From Notolepis coatsorum (Eukaryota; Chordata; Actinopteri; Aulopiformes; Paralepididae): 64,000 nucleotides of DNA. The notes under the pieces are model-generated. The model was given only the letters and a program-made list of their open reading frames with translations, had not been told where the DNA came from and did no database searches. Every line of letters begins with the position of its first letter. The stretch's first letter is position 1. Shown in pieces: positions 11,921 to 22,840 of the stretch. The DNA lies in contig OZ020589.1 of the NCBI GenBank assembly GCA_963971535.1, positions 96,282,324 to 96,346,323 on the forward strand, in the 5' to 3' direction. Made by a program: the position numbers and the translations under genes.

Positions 11921-12650
11921 ACACAAGTTTTTATGGGAAGCCTAGAAGGTGTATGAGGCTGGGGATGATGTGCAGCCAGAATGAGGACCAATGTTTCTCA
12001 GTTGGCTGGTCTCAACCTTCTGGCTGTTGTTATAGAGCGAGAGCTTCCACTTCAACACAGGAAGAACTTCTATTCAACAGATGAATGATTATTTTAATAA
12101 CTTATTTCTCATACAATGTGTTTAGCAAGTAGAAAAGAAGAAAAAGACAACGAGGAGGTTTGGCTTGAGACGCCTTTCAAGTAAGCTTTAACATTGTGCA
12201 CCAGTGAGACAGAATCTAGACGACTCGTCAAGTTTTCCTTGTATTTATGTAGGGAGCGGCGGGTTGATGGGGAGGGGGTGCGATAGCATTTACATTGGAA
12301 ACAGAGCAGGACGAATTTTTATTCAATCGGTCCACTAAGGCAACAGTCGTATCTTTCCATAGAACTGTACCATAAGCTGTTGTTTATCTGCATACACAAA
12401 ATGGCTATGCCACGAAACAACCCCCAGTCCAGGAGATGACCTCTCGACCTCCAAACACACAGAGCGGGTAGGGAGGATTCCACTCAGGCCAGAGTTACTG
12501 CCCTATTGCTTATTCAAACCTTGTCCTCTTACGGGAGTTCATATTGTAGCCCATTTAAACAACCGTAGTGGGCGGTAGCAATACAGGCGGTCTCGCTGTA
12601 GTGTTTAACAAAGTCATGTTGTACAGTATACTGCAAATTAAGTCAGTAGC
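11921..12650. other. No gene recognised
   Basis: No coding frame, RNA gene or paired termini could be supported. A hAT-like left end (GTGTAACGATGCAC) begins near 12652, directly before the next SINE. Confidence 0.35.
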
Positions 12651-12691
12651 GGTGTAACGATGCACACATTTTCAGATTATATTCCGATTTT

Positions 12692-12934
12692 TTTTTCTCC
12701 TCTTTCTCTCCGCCTGATTTTCTATTTTTATCCCCATCCCAATTTAGTAGTTATGCCAATTCCCCCCCCCCCTCCCCTACCTGGCTGTTGTGCGCATGTT
12801 CCTCCTACTGGTCGGTACAAGGGAACCCTGAAGTCCACCACATGCTTCCTCCGACACATGTGGAGACAGCCAGTGGCTCTTTTTTCACCTGGCAGCGAGG
12901 ACTCTCATTGGTGAAGCGTAATGCGTGGGATAGG
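12692..12934 (-). mobile_element. tRNA-derived SINE, head-truncated
   Basis: Contains the same tail as the SINE at 4578-5063 (CCCAATTTAGTAGTTATGCC) and the shared body (CCTCCGACACATGTGGAG). The tRNA-like head is missing. It is flanked by an 11-bp duplication with one mismatch, ATTCCGATTTT (12681-12691) and ATTTCGATTTT (12935-12945). It appears to sit inside a hAT fragment. Confidence 0.75.
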
Positions 12935-13109
12935 ATTTCGATTTTGAGGTCACAATTAGATTTTTGATTCTTTATACATTGAAATGTATTCATACTACAG
13001 AGTAGTATTTAAAAGTTGTAAACTATTTAATTTAAGTCTTAAACATTATGCTAATAGCAGTAGGCATACTATACCACCAGTTAAACTGAGGTCTTAAACA
13101 TTATTTACA

Positions 13110-14049
13110 TTTACATTTAGTCATTTAGCTGAAGCTTTTATCCAAAGCGACTTACAAGTTCTGTGCGACAAGACAGCAAGAAGGGTATAACTCTATCAGC
13201 TGAGTAACAATGTTCATCAAAGTGTTGCGTGTTACAGTGTAGGTTAGTTTATTAGGACAAGTGCATGACAGTAAAGTTTTTTTTTTTTTTTTTTTTTTAT
13301 CATTTCAGATAATGGTTGAAGAAGTGAGTCTTTAGTCGACGGCGAAAGATTGGACGGGATTCGGCTGTCCTAACTGGGATGGGTAGTTCATTCCACCATT
13401 GTGGGGCAAGGACTGAGAATAGGCGGCTTCTCTTTGATGACCCTCCGGGAGCTTGGATAGGAGTAGATCTGAGGCGGCCAGAAGATGCAGAGCGTAGGGG
13501 TCTTGAGGGTGTGTAGTTAGAGACCATTGACCGGAGGTAGGCGGGAGCGGTTCCCTTTGCCGCACGGTATGCTAGGTCGAGGGCCTTGAAGCGGATACGT
13601 GCAGCAATGGGGAGCCAGTGCAGGTCCCTAAGAAGTGGGGTGACATGGGCCGACTTTGGTAGGTTTGAGATCAGGCGGGCCGCTGCGTTTTGAATGAGTT
13701 GAAGAGGCTTGGTGGCAGTGGCCGGGAGGCCAGCTAGCAGTGCGTTGCAGTAGTCGAGGCAGGAGATGACTGTTGATTGGACGAGGAGTTGGGTGGCTTC
13801 TTTTGTCAGGAAGGGGCGTATCCTTCTGACGTTGCTCAGGAGGAATCTGCAGGTTCTGGTTGTCGCTGCGATGTGAGCAGAGAAGTTCAACTGGTCGTCG
13901 AGGACAACACCAAGGTTCTTGGCGGTCGGGGACGCGGTCACAGCTGCATTCTCGACTGTGATGGAGAGGTCGGTCAGGGGGGAGGATTTGGCCGGCAGGT
14001 GGAGCAATTCTGTTTTGCTTAGGTTCAGTTTGAGGTGGTTGGTCGTCAT
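13110..14049 (-). mobile_element. L2/CR1-type LINE, ORF2 C-terminus and 3' end
   Basis: An uninterrupted 249-codon frame (13300-14049, minus) encodes the end of the reverse transcriptase and the C-terminal domain of an L2-type LINE. Recognisable blocks are LNLSKTELLHLP, KNLGVVLDDQLNFSAHI, LDYCNALLAGLP, LLRDLHWLPIAARIRFK and WWNELPIPVRTAESRPIFRR. The 3' end carries the teleost L2 tail (CCAAAGCGACTTACAA and GTCATTTAGCTGA on the plus strand near 13120-13160). The element is 5'-truncated. Its intact frame suggests a fairly young copy. Related 3' pieces lie at 37680, 38882 and 50270. Confidence 0.85.
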
Positions 14050-14670
14050 CGAGGCGTGCTATAACTAGTGTTTCCTTTTATGTACCCTCAATGTCAGTCA
14101 CTAATTACAAACAAAAAGAGAAATAAAAAAATTAAATCCACTCAGGAACTTTAAGGTGGAATCCTCTGTTCTTGTCCGGTACAGGTGAAACCCCTTAGAA
14201 ACAACAGAGCAGCACAGTAAGAGGCATGATGTGGTGGGGGTTAGTTAAAACACAACAGTCTTGACTAACTGTGTTGACTTAGGGGCCAATCAGGGTGGGG
14301 GCATTTTTATTTTTTTTTACTTTCAGTATCAACTTAATAACCTGCGAGGCATGACATCTGAATCAGTGAACACATAGTCACAAGCCCATCGTGGTTCCAT
14401 GGCTTCCGTGTCACTCGACGAAGCTCCTAACGGCTTTGTGCAACGACTGCATTGCGACAAATTGCTTTATGCTAAACACAAATAAATGTCATGATTACAT
14501 CATAACAATAATGCTGCCATTTAAACTGAGTTCAAAAAGACATGTCTGGGTGTCCTGTCAAAATGAAGGTTAAAGGGTGTGGTTTACGTATATCAGACTT
14601 GGCCAGTGTACAGTACAATACAAATCAATGTCATTAATGGGAGATTGGAAGCTGTAGGGCCATAATAATG
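14050..14670. other. No gene recognised
   Basis: Intergenic sequence downstream of mark1 with no feature I can support. It leads directly into a large minisatellite. Confidence 0.4.
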
Positions 14671-15690
14671 AAGATATGATGGAGGATGATATAGTTAGAG
14701 GGATGACATAGTTAGGGAGGGATGAGATAGTTAAGGAGGGATGACAGTTAGGGAGGGATGAGATAGTTAAGGGTTGACATAGTTAGGGAGGGATGATAGT
14801 TAAGGTGGGTTGACATAGTTAAGGAGGGATGACAGTTAGGGAGGGATGAGATAGTTAGGGAGGGATGAGAGTTAGGGAGGGATGAGAGTTAGGGAGGGAT
14901 GAGCTAGTTAGGGAGGGATGAGCTAGTTAGGGAGGGATGAGATAGTTAAGGAGGGATGAGATAGTTAAGGAGGGATGAGATAGTTAAGGAGGGATGAGAG
15001 TTAGGGAGGGATGAGAGTTAGGGAGGGATGAGAGTTAGGGAGGGATGAGCTAGTTAGGGAGGGATGAGATAGTTAAGGAGGGTTGACATAGTTAAGGAGG
15101 GATGACAGTTAGGGAGGGATGATAGTTAGGGAGGGATGAGTTAGGGAGGGATGAGATGTTAGGGAGGGATGAGATGTTAGGGAGGGATGAGATGTTAGGG
15201 AGGGATGAGATAGTTAAGGAGGGTTGACATAGTTAAGGAGGGTTGACATAGTTAAGGAGGGATGACCGTTAGGGAGGGATGAGAGTTAGGGAGGGATGAG
15301 AGTTAGGGAGGGATGAGAGTTAGGGGGGGATGAGAGTTAGGGAGGGATGAGCTAGTTAGGGAGGGATGCGATAGTTAAGGAGGGTTGACATAGTTAAGGA
15401 GGGATGACAGTTAGGGAGGGATGAGTTAGGGAGGGATGAGTTAGGGAGGGATGAGTTAGGGAGGGATGAGTTAGGGAGGGATGAGAGTTAGGGAGGGATG
15501 ATATGTTAGGGAGGGATGAGATAGTTAAGGAGGGTTGACATAGTTAAGGAGGGATGACAGTTAGGGAGGGATGAGACAGTTAGGGAGGGGTGAGATAGTT
15601 AGGGAGGGATGAGATAGTTAGGGAGAGATGATAGTTAAGATGGATGAGTTAGAGGGATGACAGTTAGGGAGGGATGAGATATATATGGAT
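14671..15690. repeat. Minisatellite, ~17-bp units, about 1 kb
   Basis: About 55-60 tandem units built on AGTTAGGGAGGGATGAG, with variant spacers (GATAGTTAAGGAGGG, GACATAGTTAAGG, GAGCTAGTTAGG). Variants recur in blocks of several units, suggesting higher-order duplication by slippage or unequal exchange. Strand asymmetry is strong, with G runs on the plus strand. Confidence 0.95.
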
Positions 15691-16480
15691 GGATGACATC
15701 GTTAGAGGGATGACATTTCCTCTATCAGCACAATCCTGCCATTCAATCTTTCTGTATCAAGAAACACATTTTTCATGTAAAGTAAAAAATAAGCTTTTAG
15801 ATTTTTTTTAAATCGTATTCTTTAAAATAAAAATAAAAGTACAAATAATGAGGAAAAAAACATAAGTGGAGGCAAACAATCTAGAGAAGATGACAATATA
15901 CAGGAAGGGGAAACTAAAAAACAAAATTTAAGTATGACACAATAAAAGACTTTCTGTACAGAAACCAAGACTATACAATACCTGCAGAGGTGATGTTGAA
16001 GTCTTGCTTTATACATCTCTATAAACAATAGAACTCAAAAGAAGAAGAAAAACATTCTCTATTTTCTCAACTGTACATGTGGAAAACATAGCTACGTAGT
16101 CTTTGTTTTTAAACCACCCGAAATGGTCATTTAGCGATGAAATTAAAATGTGTAGGCCGTCGACAACAATGCTCTAATATTATTGCAATGATGGCAAAGC
16201 GCTCACCTCATAATATCACCAGCCACTGGCAGCAAAACAGGGTTGCTTTTGGGAAGTGAAAAGGTGATATCTATATATATATATATATAAAATTGATGAA
16301 GATCCAGTGCCAACAAGAAAGCACAATTATCACCATTACAATCAGTAGCCTCAATGACCTGCTTCCTCCTTTCATTTGAGACAATATGGAACAGTATCTG
16401 CTAGGATTTCCAGCGACACCTTGAAGAATATCCTTACAAGTGGGTTGGTAAATAACATGTAAAGAAAAAGAAAAGGGGGT
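15691..16480. other. No gene recognised
   Basis: A/T-rich sequence between two minisatellites. A short (TA)n run lies at about 16272-16290. No coding potential is seen. It could be intergenic DNA downstream of mark1. Confidence 0.35.
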
Positions 16481-16559
16481 TGTGCCCACAGATGGCATAG
16501 TGGTTAAAACCAGTCTCTGGAACCAGACGTACCTACCTGTCCTGCCAGAACCTTCTCTC

Positions 16560-17028
16560 CTGTGTCTCCCTGTCAGCCTTCCTACTGTCTCAATAAAGAA
16601 CCTTCTCTCGCGTCTCCCTCTCAGCCTTCCTACCGTCTCAATAAAGAACCTTCTCTCGTGTCTCCCTCTCAGCCTTCCTACCGTCTCAATAAAGAACCTT
16701 CTCTCGTGTCTCCCTCTCAATAAAGAACCTTCTCTCGTGTCTCCCTCTCAACCTTTAGTTCCTACTGTCTCAATAAAGAACCTTCTCTCGTGTCTCCCTC
16801 TCAGCCTTCCTACTGTCTCAATAAAGAACCTTCTCTCGTGTCTCCCTCTCAGCCTTCCTACTGTCTCAATAAAGAACCTTCTCTCGTGTCTCCCTCTCAG
16901 CCTTCCTACAGTCTCAATAAAGAACCTTCTCTTGTGTCTCCCTCTCAGCCTTCTAAGTTCCTACTGTCTCAATAAAGAACCTTCTCTTGTGTCTCCCTCT
17001 CAGCCTTCCTACTGTCTCAATAAACAAA
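16560..17028. repeat. Minisatellite, ~50-bp units
   Basis: About nine to ten copies of a unit containing TCTCAATAAAGAACCTTCTC, then TCGTGTCTCCCTCTCAGCCT and TCCTACTG. Each unit carries an AATAAA hexamer on the plus strand. The unit length is close to a multiple of three, which gives a spurious open frame on the plus strand (repeating PTVSIKNLLSCLPLSL). Confidence 0.93.
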
Positions 17029-17547
17029 AAAACACCAAGAGCTCCTCTTTAGAAATGAAACAAAAAAACAAGAGGGCAAAAAAACAGAATCTGTAAAGCA
17101 GCTCACAGGATGAGTAGATTGTAGTGTTAATATTTTATTTGGTTCATTGAAGCTGCACCGGGTTGTTTGGAGGGGGAAATTACCTCTACAATAACTAGTT
17201 ACAAATGCTTGAATATTGTTTATAATCTCAAATCCAAAAAATCTGCGAACCAACATTGCTCTCAGAGGATGCTTCTTTGGGTGGTAAAGGTGGTGGGAGG
17301 GTAGGAGCACCACAGACAAACAGATCAGTTCTAGTTTCAAACGGCGCTCCAGGGATCCAGTTTCTCTCTTTTAACACTTTATGTATTCAACACTAAAAGA
17401 CATATCATACTTTATTTTTACTTCTTAGGAGGTTCGGTGCACCTTTAAATGGGAGTGTTGTTTTCTTTCATCTGAACTATACAGTAGTTAGCCTTTTAGT
17501 AGCAAGTAACACAAGATGGCGACGGACATTTTGTGGCCGGCACTTCC

Positions 17548-17552
<5 letters not shown>

Positions 17553-17637
<85 letters not shown>
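17553..17637. repeat. (GT)n microsatellite
   Basis: About 42 uninterrupted GT dinucleotides followed by a run of G. On the mark1 transcript strand it reads (CA)n. It lies about 150 bases beyond the stop codon and so is probably within the 3' UTR if the distal poly(A) site is used. Confidence 0.95.
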
Positions 17638-17640
<3 letters not shown>

Positions 17641-17707
17641 GGGGGGGGTCTGTGAGCTCAAGTAACAACAGGCGATCTTTCCTCTCTGTGTTTCTTAATG
17701 TCAAATG

Positions 17708-17713
17708 TTTATT
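17708..17713 (-). terminator. Candidate mark1 poly(A) signal
   Basis: AATAAA on the minus strand, about 75 nt beyond the mark1 stop codon. Another AATAAA lies at 17411-17416. Which is used cannot be told from sequence alone; MARK 3' UTRs are often long. Confidence 0.3.
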
Positions 17714-17785
17714 CTCTCCAGTTTCTCCGTTTCTCAGAACACTACCAAAATAAAAAGAAAGAAAAAATAAAAGTCATTCCAACTC

Positions 17786-18146
17786 TCATAGCTTGAGCTC
17801 GTCGGCCACTTTGGAAGCGATGTTCTTGAAGGCGATGGACGTCCCCGAGATCCTCTTGAAGCGCACGCCGTTGAGCGAGAGTCGGGGCAGCTTGCACACC
17901 TCCATCTCCCATTGGACGAGGCTGTCCTGCCGGGCGTCGCCGTGCACGCAGAAGAGCAGGAAGCGCTCGCGCTGCTCGTAGTCACAGTTGTTGGCGTCCA
18001 AGACCTTGCGGATCTCGCGCATCATGTCGCCGGGCTCCATGGACGAGGTGGTCTTCATGCTCCAGGTGAAGCGCAGTGAGCGGGGCTTGGAGTCCCGCCC
18101 CGCCGCCGCCGCCGCCATGTCGTCCCTGGGCTCCCCGGACATGCTC
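17786..18146 (-). CDS. mark1: mark1 terminal exon (KA1 domain)
   Basis: Last coding exon of MAP/microtubule affinity-regulating kinase 1, a cytoplasmic Ser/Thr kinase that phosphorylates tau and other microtubule-associated proteins and controls cell polarity. The exon follows a pyrimidine tract and CAG at 18147-18149. It encodes about 119 residues: a short Ala-rich linker ([19 protein letters not shown]), then the KA1 domain from [20 protein letters not shown] to the stop after ADELKL. KA1 binds acidic phospholipids and restrains the kinase. The stretch [20 protein letters not shown] matches MARK1 as I recall it; MARK2 and MARK3 differ there and MARK4 is strongly diverged. The usual IANELKL end is here VADELKL. 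The ATG within the exon is not the true start. The paralogue call rests mainly on this exon and those upstream. Confidence 0.95.
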
Positions 18147-18159
18147 CTGCAGGGAAAAA

Positions 18160-18312
18160 GGAGGAGAGATGAGAGGAGGAGGAGAGGAGAGAGGAGAGAG
18201 AAAAGGAGAGGAGAAGAGAGGAGAGAGAAAAAAAGAGCAGAGAGGAGAGAGGAGAGATGAGGAGAGAGAAAAAAGAGGAGAGAGGAGAAGAGAGGAGAGA
18301 TGAGGAGGAGAG
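18160..18312. repeat. GA-rich low-complexity tract
   Basis: Irregular (GAGAGGA)n/(GGAGAGA)n sequence directly upstream of the mark1 terminal-exon acceptor. On the transcript strand it is a ~150-nt C/T tract ending in CCCTGCAG, so it extends the polypyrimidine tract of this splice site. It produces spurious Ser/Leu-rich and Arg/Glu-rich frames. Confidence 0.85.
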
Positions 18313-18343
18313 GAGATTTAAATTCAAGATTCAAGATTATTTA

Positions 18344-19404
18344 TAGGGCTGGGCGATATGGCCAAAAATGATATCACGATAACAATATGATAATGTTATC
18401 ATATCACTCGATATCGATAATTATCGATATTGTTATAAGTATTACATTTTTTATTATTATTTTTTTTAACACATCAGCAGGGGGCGTTGATTTTTCATCC
18501 AAACATTTCCATTTTATACCGTTTTGAATATGAATATGTTTTGGGTGATTCTGAGTAAATACCATGAAGGACAAGAAAAAGGCATTTTAGTGTAATCCAG
18601 TTATAACGTTGTAATTTTTCGGCTGATTATCTAATCATCCTGAAATCAACGCTAGATTATTGGTATTATGTCTCCTCGTGTATATATGAAATGTTGCAAT
18701 GGAGTGCAATGGGGCCGCAAGGCAGTAGAGGGCGGTGTTGACCGTCTGCCAGCTCAGACAGGGTATGAAGGGTCTGCAGAGGCTGCAGCCATGAATTATG
18801 AATGGATATAGCGAATAAAAGAAATAACGATCATAAAAACGAGTTTACTCGTTGTTGGCGTTATTCGATTGGCGGGCAATAACGAGTTAACTCGTTCTTG
18901 GCGCAGAATGTGTTAACAACAGATGTATGTTTATTTTGCAGCAGTTCTTTGTCGTTGCCGCCATCTTTAGTGTTACAGCCCCTCACACTCCAGTTCTCAG
19001 GCTGCAGCTGGTTTGAAAGCTAAAGTAAACAGGCTTCTATGCTAGCTGTGGCTCCAGGGGAGTTGAATAGTTCTGGCTCTGCTCGTTTCTTTTCTATCTT
19101 TTGGTGCTTTTTTGGTGGACAAACCACTGCACACTGACTCGCGACTGGAGACTAGCTCTGCTAGCACACATAGCCTACTGTGTACAGATGGTTTCAAACT
19201 ATTTTAAATTAGAAAGCAAACAAAATAAATGGACGAGAAAAATAAATCTCAATTTGGTCAGTATTGTCATTTGGACAAGCAAAGCCATTACTTTAAGTTG
19301 CAGGCAAGAAAGACAAGTCTGTCCACTGTCTTTTATTATCGATCGATATCGATTATTAAAATATATCGCGATAATTATCATTATTGTTTTATCGCCCAGC
19401 CCTA
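18344..19404. mobile_element. hAT-like element with internal TTAA element
   Basis: Left end TAGGGCTGGGCGATATGGCC; right end ATCGCCCAGCCCTA. These inverted termini are typical of vertebrate hAT non-autonomous elements. The expected 8-bp duplication is not apparent (ATTATTTA versus CGTCATAC), so one flank may have been rearranged. Subterminal stretches are rich in ATATCGATAT. A TTAA-flanked element (18466-18916) interrupts it. Confidence 0.75.
18466..18916. mobile_element. TTAA-flanked element, copy 1
   Basis: TTAA-CACATCAGCAGGGGGCG at the left and CAGAATGTG-TTAA at the right, 451 bp including both TTAAs. It contains the family core ATTTTATACCGTTTTGAATA and, near the right end, the palindromic AACGAGTTAACTCGTT. 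The TTAA flank suggests piggyBac- or Kolobok-type transposition. Confidence 0.78.
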
Positions 19405-19889
19405 CGTCATACTGTTAGACAGTTCGCCGTACAATGACAATCTTACTTTGCTAGTCCGCCCCTTCACCCAAAATCACACAGATCACACAATACTTAACTA
19501 AAAATTTACAATTTAAATACAAGCAAATGCTAAAAATAAGGAGATATTTTTTTATAAAACAGGTATAAGATATACAAGGCACAAGTGAGTAACATTGACA
19601 TTATTGCACATTCCGATTCACCGTGTAGGATCCAGTAGTGTTTACAAATATAAATATATGGAGGTGATGATGGGTCACAGCAGCAGTTAAATTGTCTCAA
19701 TTGTCTTTAGTTATTCTTAATTGAATTAACAGTGTTTCCCTCCGTGTGGAAAACTGCCCAAATCATCCCTATTCATATGATTATAGTCTGTGTCTAACTA
19801 CAGACTACCATACATCCATACTACCAATCATATCAAAAATATTAATATTATAAATAATAATTAAAATAATATATTAATCACTGTACTGC
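19405..19889. other. Intronic sequence, no gene recognised
   Basis: The first ~100 bases resemble a dispersed repeat flank (CATACTGTTAGACAG, ACAATGACAATCTTACTTTG). The rest is AT-rich, with no coding frame or paired ends. Confidence 0.35.
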
Positions 19890-20270
19890 ACTCTCACACT
19901 CCTCTGCTACAACTTTTCAGAACTACACAAAATCTAGCCACTAAGTTCTATTTTATGCTCAGAAATAACTCTTCCCCAACACTCGCAGCTTTACTCCCAA
20001 GACACAATACAAGTCAAGAACGCATCACCAGATCAATCTCACATGCACTCATTCCAGTACCGGCTTACACAAATAATTATGGACTAAGATCATTCTTCCA
20101 CACATAAACACCAAAATGTGGAATGAGATCCCATTCCACATCAGAGCAATAACCTCCATCTCACACTTCAAACAGGCCTACAAACAACATCTGATGCTAG
20201 AAAATATCTGTACTCACTGATCCGACTCTTCCCTAGGTCTTAATCTTGTTGATACTGTCGTTTTGTATTT
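19890..20270 (+). mobile_element. LINE C-terminal fragment (non-LTR, CR1/L2-like)
   Basis: Degenerate translation includes LATKFYFMLRNNSSPTLAAL and then KMWNEIPFHIRAITSISHFK, QAYKQHL. This is the usual C-terminal segment of CR1-group LINE ORF2. The sequence appears to continue as 3' UTR at 21795-22000 (ending CTGTATAAATAAACTATAAA), beyond the inserted hairpin-ended element. Confidence 0.6.
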
Positions 20271-21794
20271 AAGCATTACATCACGCGCAGGAGTGGTTTG
20301 TGAAAAATAAACCATGCCTAGGGGTGGTCGTTAGTCGTTAGACCCCCCTAGGCATGGTTTATTTTTCACAAATCACGACTGCAAGTGGTGTAATGCTTTT
20401 ATCCAACTGCCACATTCATCCAACCTTATTGCTATACAATAAACACACATTAATCGAAGATTTATTGAAAAAACCATCCGCCAGAAAAAGTTGTTCCCAC
20501 ACCAACAAAAAAGAGAAGTTGCCTCCATGTGGAAGCAGCTCGGAAGTGCATCCAACAAACTAACACATCAAACTGTCTTTCAACTAAGACATCCAACCAA
20601 CTAACACATCCAACTGTCTTTCAACTAAGACATCCAACCAACTAACATCCAACTGTCTTTCAACTAAGACATCCAACCAACTAACACGTCCAACTGTCTT
20701 TCACCTAGACATCCAACCAACTAACACATCCAACCAACTAACACATCCAACTGTTCTTTAGTTTTTAACCTACTTTCTATAGAACTTCATTCTTAGATGC
20801 TTCTATAGAAAGTAGGTCAAACAAATTAAAAAAGTTCTCTTTGCCCTATAGGGAAAAAAAAGTTATCTTTTTTTAAACCTACTTTCTATAGAAGCAGCTG
20901 GGAGGTGCGCTGTTTTAAGTGAGCGTGGGTTATTGAATTGATTGATTGCTAATTGTATTACTGTCCGCCTTGTTTCCAACTGGTTAAGTTTAGGCCCTCT
21001 TTCGAAGTTGGTTAAGGTTAGAGTTTGGAACCAGGGCTGGTGGTCTATCGCCATGCTCTAAAGACAAACTCTAACCTTAACCAACTTCGAAAGAGGGCCT
21101 AAACTTAACCAGTTGGAAACCAGGCGGACAGTAATAAAATTAGCAATCAATCAATCAATCAATCAATTCAATAGGCCATGCTCACTTAAAACAGCGCACC
21201 TCCCAGCTGCTTGAAAGTAGGTAAAAAAAAAAAAATTGCAAATTAATCAATCAATCCGCGCGATTTTTTTTTGTTCCACAATGACCCATCAATTACATCA
21301 TCCAACATTGTTTAAGCAACTAAGACATTCGCCGTGACAGAATCATTTTCCATTTAGTCGTTATGACGCTATCAACATATCCATTCGGTCCACCCTCACT
21401 TAAAACAGCGCACTTCCCAGTTGCTTCTATAGAAAGGAGAAAAAAAAAAAAAAAAAAAATGCAAATTAATCAATCAATCAATCTGCGCGATTTTTATTTT
21501 GTTCCACAATGAGTCATGACCCATCAATTACATCATCCAACATTGTGTAAGAGACTAAGACATTCGCCGTGACAGAATCGGTTTATATTTAGTCGTTACG
21601 ACGCTATCAACATATCCATTTGTAAAGATTATTGTCCGCCATCTTGTTTTTTCCTAGAAATCCGCACGGCGGAGTGAGTGTAATTCGGTTGTGGGCGGGT
21701 CCTGGGACCAGGAGCGTGGAATTGTGAAGGATGCATACGTGTAAATTGACTGTTTCAGCCAATCAGAATCGAGAAATTTGCATGCCGTTGTATA
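20271..21794 (-). mobile_element. Hairpin-ended transposon, copy A (reverse orientation)
   Basis: One end is a long hairpin at 20271-20400 (AAGCATTACATCACGCGCAG ... GTGGTGTAATGCTT). The other end, read on the minus strand from 21794, begins TATACAACGGCATGCAAATT. Two further copies with the same two ends lie at 22841-23890 and 54582-55700. No transposase is seen. The interior holds a ~150-bp-arm palindrome and duplicated segments near 21240-21340 and 21430-21620. The superfamily is not recognised. Confidence 0.7.
20877..21222. repeat. Long palindrome, ~150-bp arms, 37-nt loop
   Basis: The left arm 20877-21027 runs ACCTACTTTCTATAGAAGCA ... GGTTAGAGTTTG. The right arm 21065-21222 is its reverse complement with few differences, including CCAACTGGTTAAGTTTAGG and its complement CCTAAACTTAACCAGTTGG. 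Such arms would fold into a stable cruciform or RNA hairpin. The left-arm sequence recurs singly at 23280-23390 and 55120-55215. Confidence 0.88.
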
Positions 21795-22037
21795 ATGACT
21801 GCTATGAAAGCATGTTTGTCCTTGCTGTCCACAACGATTATATGATTGTATGTAGTGCAACTGCCTATTTTGTTTTGTATTTTGTTTCATGTGCTGCAGA
21901 ACAGGAACCTGCTGAAAAACTGTTTGTAACCGAGTCAGGCCAGTTTAAATGTACATTGTGAAATGTCTTTTTACCCTTTCCTGTATAAATAAACTATAAA
22001 TTAAAAATTTATTTACATTTTGTATTGGCGAAAGTCC

Positions 22038-22132
22038 AAATGAAACAGCACGACCGGGAGTCGAACTAACAATGATTGTGGTTGCGGGAGACCACTAGAC
22101 CAAGGCACCCAACCACCCTGATTCAAACACAG
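22038..22132 (-). repeat. tRNA-like sequence (SINE head or tRNA pseudogene)
   Basis: The minus strand reads GTGCCTTGGTCTAGTGGTCT, with an A box (TGGTCTAGTGG) and a B box (AGTTCGACTCC) about 35 nt apart. The acceptor stem does not pair well, so a functional tRNA is unlikely. Confidence 0.5.
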
Positions 22133-22840
22133 CACAACTTTAACGGGTATGGTTAAGATATAAAGTTAGGGTTAAGAACTTAAAACAATCCATGGATGCC
22201 CACAGCTTTGAACAAATAATCAAAACCTCCCAGACCAAAATAGACCTAGTTTTCACCAACCAACCGGATAGAATCACTAAGACCAACAACATGTTGACCG
22301 GTATATCTGACCACAATTTCATGTTTCACCAGGAAACTCAATAAAACTTGCTTTCTAAAAACATCCAAAAAACCTGCCACCTCATCAAACTACATCCCAA
22401 AAAACCTGCAACAGAGCTTTGAGGATGCAGTGAAAAAGCTCGACTGGCAGGAGATACTATCCTCCAATACCACAAAGAAAAACTGCACCCTCTTCACAGC
22501 AAAAATCAAGGAGACGATGGCCTCCTTCTCTAGGAAGGGGAGCCAAAAAGTCAAAAAACAAACCCACCTCCCATGGCTAGATCACAGCTGCAGACAGCAA
22601 TTGAAAGACAGGGACTCACTCCTCAAACGGAGCTTAAAATCTGGACTGTCTATCGACAGACAGAGATTCGCGCATGCTAGGAACAAGGTAACACAGACCC
22701 TCAGAAAGGCCAAAGCAAACTTCTTTATTAGTATAAATGAAGCAGGAAAAGAGAATGGCAAAAAAATCTGGCAAACCTTGAATAAACTCCTAGGCAAACA
22801 CCACAATCAGGAAAAAGACCCCCTAGAACTAAATGTGAAT

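Noticed and set aside
14671-15690. CRISPR-like repeat array
   Set aside because: Units are tandem with no unique spacers, and the host is a vertebrate; this is a minisatellite.
16482-17096. 204-codon open frame with repeated PTVSIKNLLSCLPLSL
   Set aside because: It arises from the ~50-bp minisatellite; no homology to a repeat protein and no start context.
17786-18146. Assignment of the kinase gene to mark2, mark3 or mark4
   Set aside because: [26 protein letters not shown] and [13 protein letters not shown] fit MARK1 best from memory; MARK4 has a diverged KA1 and MARK2/3 differ in the spacer. A phylogeny would be decisive.
18344-19404. Claim of an 8-bp duplication for this hAT
   Set aside because: The flanks ATTATTTA and CGTCATAC do not match, so only the inverted ends support the call.
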